Positions 37,143-50,917 of a stretch of DNA of 64,000 bases are shown here, one piece after another. The translations under genes and the position numbers were made by a program. Under the pieces are notes generated by a model, which saw only the letters and a program-made list of their open reading frames with translations, did no database searches and was not told where the DNA came from. How positions within the stretch are numbered: position 1 is the first letter of the stretch; each line of letters begins with the position of its first letter. Source of the DNA: Lutjanus erythropterus (lineage: Eukaryota; Chordata; Actinopteri; Lutjaniformes; Lutjanidae); NCBI GenBank assembly GCA_020091685.1, contig CM034613.1, forward strand, positions 5,201,525 through 5,265,524. The letters are read 5' to 3'.

Positions 37143-38848
37143 TATAACACCACATGTTCAGTATATGTGTATGAGTAAGTTATTCTCTGGAAGTGCTGCA
37201 GAGATAAATCTATTCCACTGAGATGGGCCATTACATGTGTCATCCCATTATCAGATCATTAGGCCCGTCAGGGACCCACAAGGGACCCAACTCCAACTTC
37301 ATAATGATGAGACTTAATGTCTGGCATATGCACTGTTGACATAATAGCTAAGTCTCACTCTATTATCACTATCATCGCTAGGCATGTTTGCTGTGGGGGT
37401 GACAGGAGAGACAGTAGGGATGTACTGAGCCTTTTTTTCTCCAGTTCCAATCTGAAACTATACTGATACCAGCACTGTTGTTTTTTTAATGTTTATTTAT
37501 GTACTTATGTATTTATTATTATCATCATCAATAGTAGTAGTAGTAGTAGTAAGATTACATGAGGTTGAAACTGAACTTCAGTCTGGAAAGCTTGTGTAGT
37601 TTGTGAATTGTAGCTGGTGTAATTATGTCCTTTATCCATTATGGGATGCTGTTGGACTCTGGCTTGTGACACTGACATGTGCAGATGGCCCTCTTTTGCA
37701 TAATTTCCCATGGTGCTGTGCAGAGGGTTTAAGATTGCTATTTCATGTTCCAAAATGCAAATGTTACTGTTTGTAATGTGCGTGTCAAGCATTTGTAATG
37801 TGTCAATATTGGGCCTTGATACAGATAGTGGATTAGATCAGTCCCATTTATAAGGGACAGGTTGTAAAATTGTGGACATCAGCGAGGAGAATACAGGAGA
37901 ATAACCATGCTTACACAGAGAACCTTGAAACACAGTCAAGAAATGCACATGAACAGTCTCATCCCACCTTACAGTCCCCCGTATCACTCTTCCAGTGTCC
38001 TTGACAAGAGGACACACATACCCACACATCAGCCCAGAGGGTCTCCCATTTCAAGCAGCCCCAGTCGGCCCACACTCTTCAGTGCAGGGTGATGGAGTGC
38101 GGAGAAGTTGAGGGCTCACATCATCATCTATTTTCCCTGAATGCTATCACTCCTCTTGGTTTACAGAACAGCTCAAGTTCCTCTAAAAACGCCTGACTCC
38201 CCATGTGTGTGAGCAGCAAGTCAGAAGATGATCTGTGCAGACAGGACAGTTTACTCCGGAGGAGTTAAGTGCATCGGTGTCACAGTTACACTCTGAGCCA
38301 GTGACACAGTCATAAGTAAGCCATATTGACAAGCAGCTTATGATTATAATGCACAGTAAGGGGATTAGTTATACCTCCGAAAATCAGAGCACACACACCG
38401 GCGTCGGGTGACGTATTTCTTAAAGTTACCAAGCATCCGTTGGGTGACCTATATAATCCTGCATGTGACGATGTCCTCCTTAATCTAAAAAAAAGTCCCA
38501 GGAGGGTGAGCTTGTGGCGGCCATTTCTGCATTCATCCCAATCCGAGAGAGAAAGAGACAGAGCGAAAAAAGACGAAAGGTGCCCTCTAGACTAGATGAA
38601 GGGAAATCAGTGTTTGTTTTTTGAGCTGTCTGCTCGGGATGAGACTCTAACAGGGCCTGATGAAGTTATTGTTTCAGGGTCTGCCGGGTCAAATCAAAAG
38701 TGACATGCGGTTTTAGAGCCAATTTTGGTGGCAGGCATGAGTGGGGGGGGGTGGCGTGGAGGGAGGGGAAAAGAAGCCTTCACATGACAAGCAATCACAG
38801 CACTTAATATGACAGAGCTGGATGTGGCGCTGCAGCGGGAGAATGAGG

Positions 38849-38872
38849 GTGTGTGTGTGTGTGTGTGTGTGT
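38849..38872. repeat. (GT)n microsatellite
   Basis: About eleven GT units. Confidence 0.85.
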
Positions 38873-39394
38873 ATAATAACTTATGAAATGTGTCAGTGAA
38901 ATGACCTTTATGTGTGTGATAGTTGGCCTTTTCAAGTAGTGTGTATTTGCCCAACATTTATTTACATACGCCTTTCCCTTTGTGTGTGTTTCCACGGAGC
39001 ACAGGGTTTGCACACTGATGAGGGTCTGTTGGAGCAGTTTGGTGGGATTGGGTGGCTGCTGCCTCGCCCCTCTCCCCAGGGCTGTTAAGGTGATAGGCAT
39101 TTAATGGGCAGAAGCTTTGGATGGGAGAGGGTGGGCGATGGTGGTGGGTGGCAGGCGGCCAGCCTCTCATTATAACAGGCTTCCATTGCTGTACACAATG
39201 CCTTAATTAACTGCAATGCAGAGACTGTGATGGCCATGCTGGACCCTGCAGACGCTGTGCTTGATAAATCTAGCCTTTTATCCATCCATCTATCTGTCTA
39301 AATACATATTAGAGTGAAGTGACATGAACAAAAAAACCTTCCCAACTTTTTGTTTATGCCCTGCAAGGAATAAAAGCACCAATTGCAAAGGCTG

Positions 39395-39625
39395 CCATTG
39401 TTAGCTAAGCTAGTTAGTCTGAGAACTTAGTTAAATGCTAACATTAGTATGCTAACATGCTCACAATGGTGTACAATCATGAGGAAAACATGAATGTCAG
39501 TACAAAATTTTAAGCCTGTCCATTCAATAATTGTTGAGATATTTCAGTCTGAACTGAAATGTTGGACAGCCCAACGATGCCATCCTTATAGCCACGCTGC
39601 TGGCATGGCTGAAAATGCAGTTTGG
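39395..39625 (+). repeat. copy of the GCTAAC-rich repeat family
   Basis: AATGCTAACATTAGTATGCT, ACATGCTCACAATGG, ATGAATGTCAGTACAAAATT and CAATAATTGTTGAGATATTT CAGTCTGAAC lead to CCATCCTTATAGCCACGCTG and GCTGGCATGGCT. This is the 3' half of the family whose other copy is at 2465-2690. Confidence 0.6.
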
Positions 39626-41689
39626 CCTTTTTCTTGACATTGTTCTGATAACAGGCAGGGTTAAAAAACAGTAACCATTCAGACTCCCACGTGTTCACCT
39701 TGTAACCTGAGATGGAGCCTCATCAACAAACATAAACTCAGCATTCAGATCAGTATGCAGAAGCTGTTTTTTTAATCTATCCCTGTCTTAGATGCAACTT
39801 GCTCCACTATTAGGCATTACAGTATTATTATTTCGACCAATAATAAATTAGTTTGTAACCTGAAAAGTTCTCAGCTGGGACCAAAAATAGACATTTTCTT
39901 TAACAGAACTGGTTCAAGAACCAGAGCTAATTTGGTGGAAAAGTGCCTCATGAGATCACCAGAGACATCCATCCATCCAACCATCCATCTATCTGTCCTC
40001 AGAGATGAGCCTGTCAGAGGTTAGGGATGTTAGTTCTTTTCTTCTTTTACATCTGTACATCCCCCACCCTCCTCTGTCAGTCCCTGTTGCATTTAAATCC
40101 ATATAGTATGTTCTCTTAAAATCCTCAGGGGAATACTGAATGCACAAAGTAGCACACAGTGCTCTTCAAATTTGTCACAACAAAGTGGAGTAAAAATAGC
40201 TCTGGGTAATGAAGGGATATGCATAGGAACGTGCTGGAAGCTGACAGTAAAGGAACATAAAGACGTGGCGGGGCAGCCTGAAGAAGACTGAGCAGTCAAA
40301 CGTGTCTTGGACTTACAGTCATGTGAATCCCAGGGCTAAGTTTTCAGTGGAGATGGGTGAGGATTGTCTTTTTCTGCATTCCTTGACTAGAAACTGTGCT
40401 TTAGAGATGCTGCAGCTTGCTAAATCTCTGCTCCTGTCCTACAGCCTGGAAATACAAAGCATCCTGGCTTGGAGCTGTACACTCTTCGCTGCTTAAATAG
40501 GGCATCTGGGTAAAAGAAGGCGGGCACGACTATTTCTAAAGGCATTATCATCCGCAATCACACCCGCCTTTGGTTGGATCACCCGGGGGGCTTAGTGGCT
40601 GATAGCCTAGCGGGCGTCGTGGAGGAGTGAGGAGCGCTCCGACTTCGATTTCCTCGCCGAATCATCGCGGTAATGACCCCTGCGTGTCAGAGCATCTTGT
40701 GCGGCTTGGGGGAAAGCGTTTATTTTTACATTTATAATGCACAGCCGAATGCAGGGTGCAGCGCTCTGCCCCTCCCCCCATCTCTGTAGCTGACAGGTAA
40801 TCAATAAGACGGAAGATGTGGGCTCCCTCCTACTGTACATCTCACACTGGCCTGTCATTGTCTCATGAGACTTTCCTCAGCAGCGTCCCAGCAGAGAAGA
40901 TGTACCTGTAATTGGAACTGACTGCAACTTTAGCAATAAAGTTTCAAGTAAATCATCACTCACTCATTCCTGAGAATTGGAACAAATTATGCCCTACAAA
41001 AAACCTGTAATGATTAATACCAATGTTCTTTGGTAAACTTAATCTTTAAGGATTTATATAGAAATTAAATATATGTAATTCATGACAAGTTTTGGTCTGC
41101 TTTATTTTTTTTATTTCTAAACTTGCACTGTGCCAGAAAACACCTTTGTCCCAAACAAGAATTCACAACTTCAAACTATTAAGAAATGTGTTAAAAGCCT
41201 TCAGAATCTAAAACTAACAATAACTGCTGATAACATAGGTATAAAAATGTGCTACTGTAATCATCTTTGTTATAAAATAGATTTTTTTTTAATGAAAATG
41301 TCTGTCAGATTTTTATCAGGTATAAAAAGGTTTAGCTATACCCTATGTCTCACGTCCTGGTTCATGTTCTTTTCAGTTTCTTTCTATTTTTTGACAAATC
41401 CATTAAATGATATTCTCAACCATAACGTGTCAACTCTGTAGCCACTCTAAATTAAAGCTAAATAACAATTATGGTTTAAAAATGTGTATTTTGACAAAAA
41501 ATAAAATGGCTGCCCACTACAATGATGCTGTGAAATGAAAAATGTTACATTTTTTCAACTCCATAAGACGTCAACACCGTCAGATTTTCCATGTAATGTC
41601 TGGCCAGGATTGATCTTTTAACATGAGTGCACTATTAAAGAAACTGATCTGTAACGAGTAATTCACTTTTTTTGGTAGTGGCCATAGGG

Positions 41690-42065
41690 CAGCTCTGTGG
41701 AGTTATCTATCGAATGCCTGAGAGAGACGACGATAAAGAACGAGGAGGTTGGACAGGGACTGAGAGAATGGGGACATGAGAGATGACAGGAGCAAGGGAG
41801 GATGACAGACGAGTAGGACAGAGAAAGAGCGAGCCTGCATGAGGATAGAATGTCAAAGAGACAGTGAGGGCACGGAGGGAGGGGACGGAGGGAGAGGGTG
41901 ACAGGCTTGATAAAAAAGAACAAGAGGAATCATGCAGTTCAAGACAGTGGGTGAGGAAGAGAAAGTCATAGAGTAATACATGACAGTGAGATGGTGAGAA
42001 AGAAGAAGAGGGAAGAGGGGTGAGTTATGGCAAAAGAAAGGAAAAAAGAGATACAGGAAAGTGCT
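41690..42065. repeat. purine-rich tract on the plus strand (about 370 bp)
   Basis: The plus strand is almost all A and G in units such as GAGAGAGACGACG, GGGACTGAGAGAATGG and GGAGGGAGAGGG. In the nrxn2 transcript it is a long pyrimidine tract inside the intron after SS4. No coding significance for the ORFs on either strand. Confidence 0.6.
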
Positions 42066-45000
42066 GCACTTGTAGAAAATATGGACTGCCTGATAAGTCA
42101 CCTCTAGCCTCCCACCATCATCTTCAAGTGCGATCAGCTAATCTCGTGGTTAACCTTGTGGTAATGACAGGGTTTAATGATATTAAGATGTCTTGTTCTG
42201 AGGTCACAGCTCCCTGCTGTATGTATCACTGCATCCCTGTTGTTTGGCCAGAAAAGATGCCCATATAGAGGATGTGGGTATATATTTACACAGGGGGGAG
42301 AAGAATACAAAAATAACAGGTTCAGCTGGACGTGCTGTCAAAAATACAGAAAGAAACAGTCAAACTTGGGTGTAAATTATACTTATTGTGTTACTGTTCT
42401 TTGAAAGAGATGGTTTTAATTCTGTCTCTATCATTAATAATAATGTCGCACTCGCAAGGTTAATTGCTGAGACTGCTGGGAATGCTTTGCCTAGGAATCA
42501 GATGAATTTGTGAGCTCATATTTCATTTGCTCTGGCAGATACGTCTGGGCGCCCTCCCGTTCAGACAGATTTCCACCTTTCTTTGATCTCTTCAGGCCAA
42601 TCGCAACTCTTCATTTAACATGGGGCCGGTTCTAGTCGATGACTGACACTGGTCTAGATTTGGTCCTACGTCACTTTTGAGTGCAAGGCACCAGGCTCTA
42701 GGCAGTGCTGATCATATGAGTCAAGACTCTGTTTCTGCATGGCCTGATTCTCGTCTCAAATGTTATCAGAGACACATTTTGTGCCCTGTTTAGCTGTAAT
42801 TTAAAAATGCTTGTAACCAGGCTGCCCTTTCCTGCAAGCACTGGCCTAACTTGCACATGTCACTCAGCGCTACGTCAGTGATTAATTAAAGGTTATGTTT
42901 TGTGTCTGGATGTTGGTCTATCCAGTTGGCAGAGACATTTTGGTCTGTGCACATTAATAACAACCCTCGGACATCAAAAATGAACTAAGAGATCAAGAAG
43001 ACCACCAAAATTTAGGGTGTTGGTGGGCTGTGATGCCAGTGCCTGATCTGGCCGATCTGGCTGGATTTTTTTTTACAACCAATCCGATCATGTGACTGAT
43101 TGTGTTTTTTGCTGCATCAGGCCCTGTATTGATGTTGCTGTGCTCCCCGATCTAAGCACTTACTTTAGTACAATGTCGTCATATAAAATAGAAATCGCTA
43201 AAACTATGAAAATAACATGAAAGTTGAAATAAAGCAAGTGTTTTCATCATGTTTTGGTTCTGTCTGGTATTACTGAGGTTTGTCTTACTTTTAATAATAT
43301 TTGAGTTCCTGTAAGTGGAGCTCTTTTCTTTAGCCAGTCAAGTTGGCTGTAATTGCTTGTACCATATCTGTCATGGGAAATGTAAATCGCATCACTTCCT
43401 GTGTGCTTGAGGATTTTTGTAATGAAAGAGTCAGCCACAGATTTATAGGTTTTATCAGTTGGGTGCAGGTTGCATTGCTCCTGTTTGATGTCAGCTACAA
43501 ATAGAGAGCAGGATTCTATTTAGACGATTTCTTCAACCAGAAGTAAACGTCCCTAAAGGCCGTCGCAGTAACAGGAGTAATAGCAAGTTTCCAGTTGCAG
43601 CTTTGCATCGATGCACCATCCTCCTTGACTTTTTTTCTAAACAGAGAGAAATGGCTTGTCTCAGATGAGTTGTGGTCGGTAATTACAAGCTGAGCCGAGC
43701 CAAGCCGTGGAGTGGGCCGGGCTTGGGCCACGCTCGGCTTGCTAATGCACAGATTGCTTGTCGGAGGCTGTGAAATAATGGCTCTATGTCTGCTACAACC
43801 CCCAGAAATGTAGGTGGAGAAGAGGGGAGGGGACGGTGGCTTGATACTGTGCTCTCGCCAGGCTTAACCCCTCCCCTGGCTGCGAGCGGCCAACATGGAG
43901 GATGCGATTGTTGGAGGGAAGCAGAGGGAGATTGGAGGGTGGGGGGGAAGGATGATCTAAGAGTACCCATCCCCAGTGGAGGGGATATGAAAAGGACTGC
44001 AGCTGGAGAGAGCGGTATCTTTCTCCCTCCACCGTCATCATTACGCCTCTCTCATCCTCCTTCCACTCCTGTTATCTCACAGAGAGGAGGGTTGCCATAT
44101 GGCTGTGAGGAGCTTCTATCTGAAATGTTTTCTCTTAGCTGAGTTACAGGGTGGGAGGGATGGCCCAGAATTCACCTCTGTCAATACACTGCTTTGTGAT
44201 GTGCAGAACATAAAGTTGGACCACTTGCACGCACGGTCTGTATGGGTTTGTGTTCACAAATCCTTCATGCGCCTGCAGAATTTCTAGTATGTGTATCAAC
44301 AAACAAGAACTCCCCCATTTCCATTTTCTTCTCTCCAGAAGAAAAAAGGATGAGGAGGGAGAAAGTCGAAGAAGACTGGAGCACAATGGGGGTGGGGTGG
44401 GATGCTGACAAAGTCGATTATGAAGTGTTCCCAAGTTATCTCCACGGCACAAGGCTCTCTTTGGTAATTAAGAGCGTTTTGCTTTTTTACTCCTCAGTAG
44501 TTGAGCTGGTTTGGGTAGAACACTATGAATTAATTGTGTTTGACAATGGAGATGAGGGGCCAAATGCAGCATGAAGTTAGACTGAAAGCCTTGCGAGGCA
44601 GCGTGCAGCCCCGAGGTCCTTGAAGGCAGCTCAGGGGCGCCAAGATTGTGGTGGAGAAACTGCAGGACTCTGGAGAGAGTAGATTGGATTTAATCATATC
44701 TCTGATCCTATATCTGTATGTAGATCTTAAACAGGTGATACTGTCGAGGGATAGACTCAGAGAGCGATCGCACGGTGGTTAGCTCGGGACAATCTTCTCT
44801 CTCTTTATTCGCTCCAGCTGTGACTGTGCTGTTTTTAGGCCATTTCATGGTAGGGGACCATGAAATAACAGCAGAGTGTCCCTTCTTTCCGTTGACAGAG
44901 CTGCATTCTCGCAGCCACTTTTCCACTCATGAGCGAGCATGTTAAAATTCATATACTTCCCCCCTACTTCCCTCAAATGTGGCCATAATAGTGCAGAGAG

Positions 45001-46211
45001 ATCAAATGAGAAAACAAGATAGTAACTCAGCGGGGCACAGGACTTATCATGGGGTTGCTGAAAGACAGAATCAGACGGATTTGCTCTCTGCTGACTGCAG
45101 CCTGATGTGAGAGAATCTCTGAAATGAAGCCGGGATCATGAATAGCAGATCTGGACCGGCGCCTGGCCTGGAGATGTTGATTTGGGCTTTGGCCCCACAC
45201 CAAGTGGGAGGACTTGATTGCTTTTGATTAGGGATTGGGGGGAGCTCACAGCAGACCATTAAACACTGAACATTAAACCTGGTTCTCTAGCTTGCATTTG
45301 AGGCCACGGAGACCCGATGTTGTAGTATTCCTCCTCTGAGCCTCCCTGCACTCGTGTAGCTCGACTCAGAGCTGGATCGCCTTGTTGTCAGAGAGCTCCA
45401 GAGATAGACTCCTTGCCAGAAGAAGATATACTGCTCCAAGTCTTTGGGGAGCTTTATTCGCTTCCTTGCTCATCTGCTAAAGGGAACAACTACGGGGAAT
45501 TGATTCTTACTGGTTATTTGTAATCTTTATTTTCTAGTGGAGCTCCCTGATGAGATCAGGAAGCTGCAACACATTATTATTGTTTCTAAAGAAACAGGCT
45601 ATACTGACTCTGAGGAAATGCTAGCCAGATTTTTGGTCAAGGAAAAAAGAAAGAGGGAATTAAAGAGATTGAGGGGTAGGTAGAGCAAGACACAAGGAAA
45701 GAAAGGGGAGGGGGGGCACATCTGTGCAAGTTTTGGCTTGGATAGAGCTGTTGAAAACTTTTTGGCACTCTGATATTTCCCCTCCATTGGGTCCCTGTAA
45801 TGGCTGCCATTTTGGATTTAGTCAGCAGGCACGGAGTCGGACAGAGATGCTCACTCTGATCTGCCTCACACACAGTGACAGAGATGGGATAAGGGCTTCC
45901 GAATGAGATGCAGTGCTCCCCTCCAGGACACTGCTGGCTCCAATGACTTCCATTACATCCCAGTGTGACCGAAATACTGATTTGGGAGAATGATTGTGAG
46001 CGATTAGCGCCGTTATTTTGTTTCTGTCCTCATATGAACATAATAGTGCATGAGTCATGAGATTAATGGCACTGTTATAGCACCAGTGAGATTTGAGAGA
46101 TGTGGAAGTTTCCCATGCATGTTGATTTTTACGGAACTGATGAAATATTAAAGGCACTTGGAGAAGAGACCCATTGGACTGATTGTTTTGTGCAGTCAGG
46201 TTTAAAGCATT

Positions 46212-47417
46212 TTAAAGAGATAGTTTGGATTATTTGAAGCTGGGCTGCATAAGATAACTTATCCAAAGACAGCGAATTACAGTAGATTTCGGTTGACATG
46301 TCTTCAGTTTGGAGAAGCATAGAGGAGCTAGCTTGGAAGGTGGAAGCAATGGACTGCTGTGGACAGAGTCATTTGCATATGCCGTCTTGTTTGGAGAAAG
46401 CAGTATTTGGCTTATATAGTGGTGGTTTCCCATTGGAAAAGGCTGTCTAGCAGTGAAAATATAGTAAGTATAGCATAAGTATATGACTTTTAGAAGGTTT
46501 TAGAAAGCTTTGCTAGAGGTCTTCACAAGTCCAACAATTTGTGGCTGAGCCCAAAAAGACCTGAAAAAGGTACTACCTGGAACCAAATCAGACCCATTTA
46601 TTATTTGAAATCTGCTGCCCAAACCAGTGTAGATCCAAGAAATGCTTGACCTGAACCCAAAATAGACCTGTCTATTATATGAAAGCTGAGGCCCAGATCC
46701 AAGTAGAGGCGACAATTGTCAAACCTGATCCAATTGGAAGACACAGACCCACCAAGCACCAACTTCACAGCTAATTGCTACAATCAAATTAACTTTGCGT
46801 CTTACCTATTGTAACATTAATAGCTTTCTGCTATGTACCTGGTCATGACACCTATGATCCATTGTCCTTGCCAAGTAAGTTGGTCAAATATATCCAGGTT
46901 TTGGTGTCACAATGACAGATGACAAATGCTACTAATTTAGAAATAGTTTTTGTTGCATCCAACAATATAAGGATAACTTCAACCTTTTGTGTTTGTTGTC
47001 ATGTCTGCTAATGTTAGCATTGACGATTTGCTATCATCTGTGTGAGTCTGCCCTTTGCCCTCTGACCCTGTACCTCCTGAGCAGGGGGCTTGCACAGGTA
47101 ATTTGGTACCACCTTGTGGTCACAGATGCACTTTGCAGTTTTCATGCAGTTGCTGAATATTGCAAGTTATGATTGACTGTATGAATGTGGATCTGAACCA
47201 TACAGATTCTGGACTGGGTCATGGATCCTAGGGTTTCGGTGGACCTGTGAAGACCTTTACTGCTGACCCTGTCCACAGCAGTACATTGCTTGGCTTTCAG
47301 CACCAGGACTCCCGCTGCTTTTCCAAACTGGGGACATGCCAATTGCCATCTACTGTAGGTAATACACTGATTATGGATATGTATCTCTTGCAACCCCACT
47401 TCAAATAATCTGTTTAA
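46212..47417. mobile_element. TTAA-flanked MITE, copy 2 (about 1.2 kb)
   Basis: The left end is TTAAAGAGATAGTTTGGATT with ATTACAGTAGATTTCGGTTG. The right end has CATCTACTGTAGGTAATACA, CTGATTATGGATATG and CTTCAAATAATC before GTTTAA. Inner phrases GGAAAAGGCTGTCT and CTGACCCTGTCCACAGCAGT match copies 1 and 3. It is longer than copy 1, apparently through inserted sequence at about 46.5-47.2 kb; the extreme right end is eroded. Confidence 0.7.
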
Positions 47418-49203
47418 AGGTACTTGTAGAGGAGACCCACAGGGCTGAGTGTGCACTCTGGTTCAGAGCATATTAAAACCCATTGATCTGTTACTGTCAT
47501 AACATCACCAGAGACTGGAGACCAAAACCCCACATTGGTAACAGTCTGGACCATTAGTGGACATTTACTACAGGATGAATGATCCAGGCTGTTTACCACA
47601 CAATATTCTGTAACTCTCATTCAAATTTTCATACACCCTTCACCCTGCATAGCAAAAGACATACAGAACAGTACATTCAAAACACTTCCTTAGTGGTGAA
47701 AACAATAAATGTTAAAGGGACCTTCATTTACTTCTTCAAACACATTCGTTTTTCCAGAGCAGGTGCATAATTTTTTGAATTTGGTGTTCAGTTATTTGCT
47801 TTGTTTTAACCCTCTGAGTTTTGCATCACATGGAAGTGGAGACAAGGGGAAGAGGTTGGAGATTTGTTTCTTTTAGTAGAGGTTAGAACTTTGTTAGCTT
47901 TTTTATTTAGTTTTTGTCCCAAGCGATCGCCGCAACCTGTCCAAGTTCTTCCAAATACTGACATCCAGGTCCAATTGCGCTCAAATGTTAAAACATCATT
48001 TATAACAAGGTTATAACTGAGGGCTCTCTGAATTTGTCACCAGCAGGGCAAAGCTGGGAGAGTTCTCCAATTGTTTCAATTGACGACTAGCGGTGGAAAG
48101 TGGGGAGTCATCATGGGAAAGAGCCCTCAGCAGTTAGTGTGGGTGGAGTTTGATTTGCTGTTAGGTGGTTAGATTCTGCTTAGAAGTTTCTTAGCTTTAA
48201 GTTCTAGCCGCTTCCTTATCAAAGCAACAAACACCTTTAACCCTTTGAGCTCGGAAATGTCCGCTAATCCCCCTTCATTATCTAGACTATTATGTCTTCA
48301 ATGCAAAAAGTATCTCTTCCAAAACCACTTTGCCTCTTCAGTCCATAGCGTGTGCATGACGAATCCAATCAAATTAACAAATAACGGCGACCTTGCACCC
48401 TGATCAAAGCCCTCACTTGAGGCTTGATGCGGATTATTTGTTTATTTCGCCTTCCTTCTTTCTCCCAATGCTGTCATCTAAAATGATTGGATGCAGACTC
48501 ATTTCAAACTATAGAAGAAAGAGAATAATACATTCAGTTTCAAGCTCATTCTCTTTAGAGTTTCATAGCATGCACAAATCATTTTATAAGTGGGTAAGTC
48601 ATTTTTTATTGATCCACTTTTTCATTCAACTTTCATCTCCCAAGTCTTTTTAATTCTGATTTGCGTCCTAACTACCCTCAGCAGGAGTGCGCTCCCTGAC
48701 GCACCGGAGGAGAGCTGAGGAGTCAGTTTATAGGAGCTGGAGATGAATGCAAGGATTGTTTTGTTTTCATGAAATAAATATGCAGGCACTTCATTTATCT
48801 TGTTTGTCTGGTGCATGAATACTTCATTTTGCTCTCGGAGACAAATTTTATCCTCTGGATTCAACCCTGCATGTGTTATCGCTCACAATACTGTTTCAAA
48901 GGAGGCCCTGAAGCTAGGAGGCCAATGCTTGAAACTCTTAACTCATGATAATCTCAATAGATCTCTTGTGCAAATAGACAAGATAATGCAAACCTTAGTG
49001 TTATGTCTGATAATTTACACCAAAACCATCCATCAACAAAAATATAAATGCAACACTTATGTTTTTGCTCATCAAGATGCTGATTAAACAGCTTGCTTAT
49101 TGTACAGGTGTGCCTTGGACTAGTTACAATTAACTACACTCTAAAAGTGTAGTTTCATTATGAGAAAAGACTTTTATTAGTCACTGAACTATGGCTTCAC
49201 GTA

Positions 49204-49653
49204 TTTTTCCCAGGAGGGCAAAGGCATGACCCACCCTACTCTGCCACTGATTGGTTTACTTAGATAGTCTTACCTTAATCCTAACCCTGACTGATCACTC
49301 CTCATGCCTAAACCTAACCAACCCAAACCAACAAAAGCAACAAGTTTTTTTTACATTGGGCTATATCAGAGTTTTTCTTAGGAGGGCAATGTCATGACTT
49401 GCCTTACTCTGCTTCTGATTGGCTAGTACTTGTTGCCTTTGTTGGAAGGGTTTGATACGTTTGGGCATGAGGAGTGATCGGCTGAGGTAAGGGTAAGAAT
49501 ATCTGAGTCGGCCAATCGGTGGCAGAGTTGGGTGGGTCATGGCTTTGCCCTCCTAAGAAAAACTTCGTTATTTGGGTTAGGATAGGAATATCTGGGCAAC
49601 CCAATCAGCAGCTGAGTAGGGCAGGTCATGACTTTGTCCTCCTGGGGAAAAAA
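49204..49653. mobile_element. fold-back MITE inside the 49.0-49.9 kb transposon
   Basis: The outer arms are TTTTTCCCAGGAGGGCAAAG, GCATGACCCACCCTACTCTG and CCACTGATTGG on the left. On the right are CCAATCAGCAGCTGAGTAGG, GCAGGTCATGACTTTGTCC and TCCTGGGGAAAAAA. The perfect mirror order shows one palindromic element. Confidence 0.65.
49370..49563. mobile_element. second copy of the same fold-back MITE, nested inside the first
   Basis: AGTTTTTCTTAGGAGGGCAA, TGTCATGACTTGCC and CTGATTGGCTAG on the left face CGGCCAATCGGTGGCAGAG, GGGTCATGGCTTTGCCC and TCCTAAGAAAAACT on the right. The arms match those at 49204/49653 but have their own flanks, so this is an independent insertion into the earlier copy. 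Confidence 0.6.
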
Positions 49654-50917
49654 GTGAACTAGCCATACTACAGTGCCTAATAAATGTCTAACTGTTCAGG
49701 ATAAAACTGCACATCTTAGAGTTGCCTTTTATTGTGACCAGTCCAAGGCACACCTCTGTCATAATCCTGCTATTTAATCAGTATCTTTATTTACCACACC
49801 TGTCAGGTGGACAGATGGTCTTGGCAAAGGAAAAGTGCTCACTAAAATGGATTTTAACAAATTTGTAAAACAAAGTTTGAGAAGAATAATCATTTTGTGA
49901 GCAAAGAAAAAGTCTTGGTCTTTTACCTCAACCTTATCTTGTCAGTTTTATCCTGTTAAATGGTACTTTATGTGCTCTTATTATCCTTTTTTGAAGCTAC
50001 CAGACAGTGTGCACAGAAGTGCCTGAGAAGTACGTCTGCAATGCTTTTACTGCAACACAGAAACTATTTTAAGACTCCGCTCCATTTAGCTGTCTTTCTG
50101 ATTTATCTGATACTTCTATCTTTTTTTTTAAAGAATCAACCACCTTCAGCAGCACAAACACACGGCACGAGACAAAGACAAAGAGGTTGGGACATTCGGC
50201 ACTCAAAGGGTTAAAGAGTCATCACTTTGATGGGACCACATTCGACACTCATGGCACTAGTTATGGCATAATGTGGGGCAGGAAAAAAATGGCGCCCACA
50301 TGCTGTATGCAATGTAGACTGATTACTGAACACTTCAACAGTCCCTTTAACTTTTAATGACTTTCATGGGGGAGGGATTCTTTTGTCTTGAAAATCCAGT
50401 GATAGAAGATTTCGTTTTCATGAACGGTTAAATATAAGTCAGTGCAAATTCACATTCAGCCAACAAAAGACACAGGAAAGAAGCAAACGGAATCAAGAGG
50501 CTTTTTACATGTGGTCAGGTTATTAGGGGGTTATGTCGGGTTATTTGGGGGTTAATTCTCTGAAGAGATGCAGCCCCAGTTTAAGGTGCTTTGGATATGG
50601 TCCCCAGTGTTAGAGAGTGGTGTATTACTGAAAAGTATAGACTGGAATTGCCTTGAAATGCCAGTTATTCAACTGAACAGCTTCAACTGGGCAAGTTAAG
50701 GTGTAAAATGATGGCAAATATGTGACAGATTTTCCAACAATGCTTGATTTGCAGGTTGGTTATTAGATACCAACTGAGAAGAATCGAAAGGAATTACTTC
50801 TGATATATCAGCCAATTCTAATTAGGAATGGTACATTTGGGGTGGAGTATGGGGGACCTACAGTTCAGTTAAAGAGCCAAATCACATTCACCCCTGCTAC
50901 GTGGCACTGCACCTCCT

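Larger units (their letters stand above)
49039..49940. mobile_element. inverted-repeat DNA transposon (AATATAAATGCAACACTT type), interrupted
   Basis: The left end reads AATATAAATGCAACACTTAT, GTTTTTGCTC and then CAAGATGCTGATTAAACAGC, TGTACAGGTGTGCCTTGGAC. The right end has the inverted forms GTCCAAGGCACACCTCTG, GCTATTTAATCAGTATCTT and CACACCTGTCAGGTGG, followed by AAAGTGCTCACTAAAATGG. The left arm is shortened between GTTTTTGCTC and CAAGATGC relative to the right arm. Widespread in fish and amphibians; often filed under Tc1/mariner. No transposase is left. A second element fills its middle. Confidence 0.7.
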
